DNA from: Calliphora vicina
Taxonomy: Eukaryota > Arthropoda > Insecta > Diptera > Calliphoridae
Direction of reading: 5' to 3'
Assembly: GCF_958450345.1 (NCBI RefSeq)
Contig: NC_088780.1
Span: forward strand, 67,417,533-67,481,532
Length of the DNA: 64,000 nucleotides
The first letter of the stretch is position 1; each line of letters opens with the position of its first letter. Made by a program: the position numbers and the translations under genes. The notes beneath the pieces are model-generated. The model was not told the origin of the DNA, did no database searches, and worked only from the letters and a program-made list of their open reading frames with translations. Positions 57,106 through 64,000 of this stretch are shown here, one piece after another.

Positions 57106-59265
57106 GAAAGGAAACGGGAATTTTAGGAATTAAAGGAACAAAGTTAACATAATTAATTTTTAACATATATACAAAATGTTGTTAGCAGAGCCACCAACAC
57201 AAATGTTTTTCATTATTATAACTTTGTTATCTTTTAGGTATTTAGATAATTTAGGAAATAAAAAAAAACGAATCACTTACATAGGTATGGGTACACTGGA
57301 ACTCCAACGATGAAAGATCTTTCAGGATGTAGTGGTGAGGAATCGGGATTAGGGATAATAGGATTTAAAAGGGATTTTTTTTTATATATATTTAAATTTT
57401 AATCGTTATTAAATAAAAAAATGATTTATCGTATGTAATTTTATACAAATAAAATTCGTTTCTCTAATTTTTTTCTATTTTTTTATGTCACCCTTATTTT
57501 ATTTACCCGCACTGTACTGTTATAACTGACAACGATTGTTTTTGCTCACTTATCTCAGTTGAAACTTACGATATCATTTATAAAGCCTCTCTTTTTATAT
57601 TTATTTATAGAATTTAGATCATTTAAACAATATTGTTCTTATTTTCTTCTTTTAATTTTGTTTTGGCACTAAATTGACAGTTTTTTTTTATTTTTTTTTT
57701 TTTTTTGACGTTTATTTTCAATTATTTTCTTAAATTTTGATCGTGATTTTTGCATTTACAGTGTAAACATTAAAAATATAGAAACAAAATAGACAAATTA
57801 TATCACTTTTACTTAAATATTTAAAAAAAATGAATTCAAAGTTAAAAAAATTGTCTTAAGCCCGTCGCAAATATGGATTTTGTGGTACTTTTGCCGTTTT
57901 CGGGGAAATAACGCAAGTAACTATTTAATATATTGTTATTTTTATAATTTGCGATTTTATTTCTTTTTCTTTTTAGATAACTAATATTTCAATGTTCTTC
58001 ACAACAATCACTTAAAAGTTCTGGCACTGTCTTTATGTAGTTTAAGGTTCTTTATTATTATTTAATTAAAAATTTTCACTTTTTGCAATTTTTAATTTCT
58101 TTGTAAATTTTTCACAATTAAATAAATTTTTCTTTACGTTTTTTTTTTCTTGTTTTCTTGATGTGGAAATTTTGTTTAAGCATACAGATTTTGTGATTCT
58201 TCTGGGAAAACTTTTACTCACAGATTTATACTATTTTCAGTGTACTCTTGTGTAATTATCCCGTCCGAGATTAACGTTGGTGGGCCAAAAAAAATCGAGC
58301 TGCTGGCTTTGTGGTCTCCAAGGCACAGAAATTACGCCAATAAATGACACCGAAGTCTAAGGGATCAAAATTCAGTTTTTGTGGTTAAGTTTTAATTTAG
58401 ATTTTAGTATGAATGTTGGCTTTTCTTTGGCTGACATTACCTTTTGCTACCAATCAACTACGTTAGAGCCAATAAAACAGATTTCTTTTCCTTTTTGGTT
58501 TATGTAGTTTCTGATGTTGAAAATTATACCTAATTAGGTGAAAAAAATATCTTTAGGTAGAGAAATCTTTTCTTGCTCATAATAGAATCTAGAGATTATC
58601 AAAGGTTTTATACACATTTTGTTAAACAAAATGTGTGCGAAACCAAAAAAATATTGTTTATCTAATAAAACCCTGATAGCTTTGTATTTAGCAAACAGAA
58701 ATAGACAGTATAATTTACTTACAAGAAACAACGTTGCGCCGGTAAAAAAAAAATAAACTTTATTTGAAAAATTTAGCACTTTTATGTGTAACACACACTT
58801 ATACACGCCAGGTGATGATTAAAAGGAAAAGACAAATTTTAACGGCGTTAGCCTATATATACCTCAAAAAAATTCCTGAAATCCTGGAAAAATAATGTTA
58901 CCACAAATACATACATAAGATTCGCATAAACATTAACCCCTAACTTCACTCCAAATACTCGTTACTGCATTATCCACACATAAATGCATGAACAAACACA
59001 GATTTGTATTTCATTAGTCATTATAATGTTAATAACATTATTTTTATTTAAAAATATTGTTTCATTTGAAAATAAATCTCGCTTAACAAGGGTCATAAGT
59101 GTGAGAAATTCTTTTTGAAATTGACTTTGGGTCTGCAATCATTTTAGCAAAATTTTCTGAGAAAAAGTAAACTTTTATACAAAAAAAAATTTATTTACAA
59201 ATTGTAAAAACTCATTAAAAATTTTTCTCTATAAATAAATTTATACGACTACAAGCGCCTCTACA
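57106..59265 (-). repeat. Gypsy-B LTR of B4 (U3 side only)
   Basis: This begins abruptly at the 57104-57106 junction with sequence equal to 51798 onward. It keeps the palindrome (58612-58636) and TATA region, and lacks the U5 half. Confidence 0.65.
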
Positions 59266-59277
59266 TTACCCCCTGCC
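59266..59277 (-). promoter_or_regulatory. Gypsy-B polypurine tract, B4
   Basis: Same tract as B3 (GGCAGGGGGTAA on the sense strand). Confidence 0.6.
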
Positions 59278-59391
59278 AAAATCAGATTTGGGGTGGTAAC
59301 ACGACAAATATGATACCGATTGTAGGAGATAAAAAAAAATAACATCATAAAAAAAAAAATAAAAAAAATCAATGGAAATAAGAGTTAACGC

Positions 59392-62300
59392 TCACTGACG
59401 TATGTCCTTTGCATGGTAAACACCAACCAATCGTCCAGTAAGGTCCTCTAACTCGTAGTAACAGGTACCAGTTTTCTTCCTTATTCTTGCCTTTACAAAT
59501 GGTGGAGCCAATTTAGCATTGAATCCCTTTTCAAAATTACTTTGTTTGAAATTTCTTCTATATACCTCTTGTCCGACAGTGTAATTAACCTCTTTTGAAC
59601 GTAAATTGTAAATTTTTTCATTGCGTTGTTGTTGCTTGACCATATTTTTGACAGCTCTAGCCCGAATTAAATCAAATGTATCCTCACGATTAAAGTTAAC
59701 AGATCTGTCCTCCAACATTTCCAATTTACGAAGCAATTCATACGATTTGCCATTGTTAATCATATGTTGTCCAAAAGCCATATAATAAGGTGAAGTACCT
59801 ATAGAGGCATGTACAGCCGAACGTAAAGCACAACTGATACTACTGAGGTATTCATCCCAATTAGTTTGGTCATGTTTTATGTACGCCCTTATCGCAGATA
59901 ATACTGAGCGATTTACGCGCTCAGAAGCATTGGATTGGGGCGAATATATTGCCGTATAAACATGGTTAATGCCGTAATTTTGTAATAATTTGTTGAATTG
60001 ATTTGATTTAAATTGTGAGCCATTATCAGATACTATAACTTCTGAAGTGCCAAAAGTATGGAAAAACTCTTGTTCCAGATAATTAATTACAATATCAGCT
60101 GTAAATTTCTTTATTGGTTTTAAAAAACAAAATTTGGAAAAGTGATCCATTACTATGAAAATACCTACATTCCCAGTTTTTGAACGGGGATAGGGACCTA
60201 AAAAGTCTATATAGAGTTTTTGGAAGAACCTGTGAGTTTCAGATGTTTTACCCATTGGAGGTCGCATGATAAAATTTGGATGTTTAGTACCCTTGCACGT
60301 ATCGCAATTGTTAATGTAATCTCTAACATCATTTAGTAGATTCGGCCAAAAGTAAAACCTTCGAATACGTTCTAGTGTTTTCGTAATACCGCCGTGTGCA
60401 GAGAGATGACTATCATGAGCCTTTTGAAGAACCTCTCTTATTAACTCTCTGGGTAACCATAGCTTCCAAGCGAGATCGTCTTGAACTTTTTCTCCAGAAC
60501 AGTGCTCCATTCTTCTATATAAGTAACCGTCTATTATCTTTAAATCAGGAGTTTTATCTATATTAGCCCTTACTCTGTCCAGTAGTCCCTTATAATCTGT
60601 CCCTTGGAAATATTCAGAATTTAAATCTACGAAAACTCCAGTATCTTCTAAAACGCACAATTCTAAATCTTTGATTTCGGACAGATCTTCTGTGTTGGCC
60701 CTCGAAAACGTATCCGGAACTATATTGCGACTGCCTTTGCGATGTTCTATTTTAAAACTGAATCCTTGGAGTTTTAAGGCCCACCTTGCCAACCGAGAAC
60801 TTAAGTCAGTTTGGGACATAAGCCACTTCAGCGACGCATGGTCGGTGATGACAGTGAACTCATGCCCTTCCACGTAAGCTCTGAATTTTTTTATACTTAG
60901 CATTGCTGCTAAGCATTCTTGTTCGGTTACCGAGTAGTTACGTTGGGCTTGGTTGAGTTTCTTCGACATGAAGGCGATTGGAACCTCTTCACCCTCCGCA
61001 GTTTTTTGAACCAATACACTTCCTATTCCAGTGCTGCTTGCATCACAATGTATATAAAAAGGTTTTGCAAAATCAGGGCTATGCAACACTGGGGTAGTTG
61101 TCAAGATGGTCTTTAACTCTTCAAAAGACTGATCAGCTAACTCACTCCAAATAAATTTACGATTTGACTTTAACAACTCTGTTAAAGGTGCAGTTATAGT
61201 TGCATAGTTCCGGATAAACTTCCGATACCAGACAGACATACCCAGAAATCTTCTAAGTTGTTTGACAGATCTTGGTTGTGGGAAATCTATTATAGCCGAA
61301 ATTTTCGCAGGATCTGTACGAATCACCCCGTCCCCAACTATATGGCCTAGATAATGGACTTCACGAACGCAGAATTTTGACTTTTCAACATTCAAAGTCA
61401 GTCCAGTTGCACGAAATTGACGAGCCACTTCTCGTAGCACATGCAAATGCCTCTCAAATGTGTCAGACACAATCAACAAATCATCCAGATAGACGTACAC
61501 TTCCGATCGCAATTCCGCTGGTACCACCTTGTCCATTAGCCTTGACATAGTCTGGGGCGCATTACAAAGGCCAAAAGGCATAACCTTGTAATGGTACAAG
61601 GGGCGACCAGGAACGGTGAATGCCGTCTTATCTTTCGATGATTTATCGAGAGGTATTTGCCAGAAAGCATCCTTCAAATCAAGACTAGTAATATACTCGG
61701 CTTTAGGTAATCTTGATAAGATACCATCTATTATAGGCAGTGGGTACGCATCCTTCAGAGTTACTGAGTTGACCTTCCTGCTATCAAGGCATAACCTAAC
61801 TTTCCCGGGTTTACGTACTAACACAATAGGTGAAGACCACGCACTATCTGATTCTTCAATTACGTCCATCTCCAACATTCGATCTAGCTCCGCATAAATT
61901 AATTTTTCAATTGCTGGAGAAACTGGAAAATGACGTTGCTTAATGGGTGTAGCATTACCTACTTCAATGACATGCGAAATTGTATTTGTTCTTCCTAGAC
62001 CCTCTTTAGCAAATGATGGAAATGAATTTATTACTATTCGTAATTGCTTTTCTTGTGTGTCATTTAAAATCTTTCGTTCAGGTGACTCAATTATTGTTTC
62101 TAAAGAAAAAGCTGATTTGATGCCGGATATGAAAGCATTAGGTAACAAATCATACAGTCTCCAGAAGTCAATACCGAGGTATAAGTTTTGGGATAAATTT
62201 GGAATTATGTATAAAATTATATCCTTTGTATCACCACGAAAACCACGTCTTGTGACTGACCATCTGCAGTTTTAACTACGGACTTAATATGTTTGAAATT

Positions 62301-62876
62301 AATTTTAGTCTCTAAAAATTCTTTAGCAGCCTGTGCACCTAAACAGCTCACTGAGGCTCCTGTGTCCAACAACCCAGAAACAGTCTTGCCAAATAGTTGT
62401 ACCTCAGCGTACGGCCTAATGTCATTTGGTTTATCATAAATGGTGCTTAACAGACTACGACGCGAATACTTAACATTCCTCCAATAATTGCGTATACGTT
62501 CAGTTGAACGCTTTTGTTTCAAACTGGTTATAGGTTCATTAAATATTTCTGCCCGTTTCGCATTGTATTCTGCTAATCTAATATGAAATGGTTTCAAGTA
62601 AGTGGGTGGTGTAGATGACCACACTTTGCCCTCACGAGTGGAGTTTTGAGATGAAGCAATTTTAACATTAGTGTTCCTTAAAAGTTTAGTGTGGTTATCA
62701 TTATCAGAATTAAATGATGCACCGACAGTAGTGTTAATGGAAATAGCAGGTTGTTGTGAAACTGTTTTGGTTTCATTTTTAGATAAATCAGGGGTATTTA
62801 AAGTATCGTACAATTCGGTTTCTAGTCGGTACTGGTTGATTGGTTCCGTCTGCGTGCACTGGTCGGTGCACTCTGG
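59392..62876 (-). pseudogene. pol: Gypsy-B pro-pol, copy B4 (protease frameshift)
   Basis: RT-RNase H-integrase is a 918-codon open frame (62148 to 59392), nearly identical to B3, with one Leu-to-Phe change in integrase. Protease with LDTGAS (62217-62813) is separated from RT by the 25-bp deletion at about 62241, shared with B2 and B3. The protease frame is open upstream to 62876. An 18-bp in-frame deletion near 62874 between knuckle and protease is private to this copy among those that retain the region. Confidence 0.9.
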
Positions 62877-62882
62877 CTATTA

Positions 62883-64000
62883 CATTGTGCGCATTTAGGT
62901 TTATATACATTGGCCAAGCCACAACCATAACAAAACACTTGTCTATCTTCCAAACAATCTTGGTAACGGTGTCCTGATTTTCGACAGTTCCAACAGACTA
63001 GTGAATTGCAGAAACATCCTCACCGTTAGGAAGTATAGCCTCATCAAGTTCATGAATTTGCCTTTTAACACCTGGCAAACTTTTCGGAAAATTTTGCTTT
63101 CTACCCATATCTTGCAAGAAGAATTCTCTGCGACGACAAATATCACGAAGTTCAGATACTGAAGTAATTTTCAAATTTAGAATTTCGTGTTGAATCTCAG
63201 GTAACAAATTACGTCTTAATATTTCTACTAAAATTCTTTCACTTAATGGTTCTGCTAACCTGTCAGAGATATCAATGACAGCCTCATAGAATGCATCGAA
63301 ACTTTCATTGTATTTTTGCTTTCTATCTCTGATCATCTCACGCAAATCTATATCAGTTCTTGAATCTTTATATTGTTTGCGTAAAGCTGAACATAATTGT
63401 GGCCATTTAATCAATGATACCGATTGGTGATATCTCCAAAACCAATCATTGGCTTTGGAATCGAACAAAGTAGAGATATGATCACATAGTAAATCGAAAT
63501 TCCCGTTAAGAGTTTGGTTTGTTAAGGCCTCTACTCGGTAAAGAAAACTATCGACTGACATACCACGCGAGTCTCCTGAAAATCGTATTTTCCAATTATG
63601 TATAATGTGCCCTATTTTATCAGGTCTAAACGAGGACATATTGGATACGTTATGAACGTCACCTTCTCTATTGGAATGGGTATTAAAATGAGCTGATGTT
63701 AACCCCAGTAAGCCTTCAAGACTTTGCTGATCTACTGGTGAATGGTTCACAACTGGCGACGTTGATCTTTCTTGTGGCTGGGAATTCCTATCGTTAATGG
63801 TAGAAGGTTGTGTATTTAACTGTAACCTACGAAAACCTGCCTCTATTTTGGTTTCGATTAGCCTGGTCAATGTCTGACTCAGGCTGGTAAGCATTTCTGC
63901 CTGTTGTGCGCCAACAGCAGCAGTTACCATATTCCGGAGGTGATCACGTTGATCTTGTGGGGAACTACCAGACAAAGACATTCGTTGTTGCTGTGTTGCT
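62883..64000 (-). CDS. gag: Gypsy-B Gag, copy B4 (partial, cut by window end)
   Basis: The capsid part of Gag is open from the window edge to TAG at 62998, and the CCHC knuckle follows out of frame as in B1 and B2. The RING finger and start codon lie beyond 64000. The sequence is near-identical to B1, with an Asn-to-Lys change in the central region. The internal methionine at 63981 is not the start. Confidence 0.85.

Larger units (their letters stand above)
51798..62413. repeat. 5308-bp tandem duplication joining B3 and B4
   Basis: 51798-57105 and 57106-62413 are almost identical, sharing private variants such as GAAAGGAAACGGG and the Tyr codon before YLDD. The junction at 57104-57106 joins protease to LTR with only a GG overlap. 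By eye the two copies differ at only a handful of sites, so this is among the youngest events here, or an assembly duplication. Confidence 0.9.

Overview
The window is AT-rich eukaryotic repeat DNA, most likely insect and probably from a fly. It carries Ty3/gypsy LTR retrotransposons, a Jockey-clade LINE, a Helitron and several MITE-like DNA elements. The only host-gene sequence I recognise is a short minus-strand terminal exon of the cohesin subunit Rad21 (verthandi in Drosophila), present twice. In Drosophila melanogaster that gene lies in pericentric heterochromatin, which fits this setting. The fly assignment and the heterochromatin setting are inferences.

Block A (1-28638) is a tandem duplication with a period of about 16.19 kb: position 1 matches 16188, and copy 2 stops at 28638. 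From left to right each unit holds the right end of a 451-bp TA-flanked MITE, the Rad21 3' flank with a (TA)n tract, the Rad21 last exon, intron sequence with a 254-bp palindromic MITE, and a minus-strand gypsy element (gypsy-A). It continues with a four-unit minisatellite, a decayed zeste-like Myb/SANT domain, and a nest of repeats into which a 2.1-kb Helitron has inserted. Gypsy-A has a SAP-domain Gag, a tRNA-Leu primer site and no recognisable 3' LTR. Both copies share four in-frame stops, so gypsy-A was dead before the duplication. Copy 1 later gained a 5'-truncated Jockey-like LINE with a 12-bp target-site duplication.

Block B (28639-64000) is a head-to-tail array of four minus-strand copies of a second gypsy element (gypsy-B, copies B1-B4), in which neighbouring copies share one long LTR. 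The internal region starts at a primer site identical to the tRNA-Lys1,2 type. It then encodes a short hydrophobic ORF, a 66-aa RING-H2 protein, a Gag that itself begins with a RING-H2 finger and ends in CCHC knuckles, and Pro-RT-RNase H-integrase. The two RING fingers are the most unusual coding feature in the window.

No gypsy-B copy is intact, and the lesions are distributed as a mosaic. B1 has an intact protease but a frameshift between RNase H and integrase. B3 and B4 have an open RT-to-integrase frame but a 25-bp deletion in protease. B2 carries both lesions plus others. B3 and B4 are joined by a young 5308-bp tandem duplication.

The duplicated copies act as natural empty-site controls. 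They show exact boundaries for the LINE (4669-7092), the Helitron (11611-13733, inserted between A and T), a 245-bp hAT-like MITE (37315-37559, 8-bp duplication) in the B1 RING gene, a 356-bp insertion in B2 integrase, and a 2.3-kb foldback element that replaced about 200 bp of the B3 LTR.
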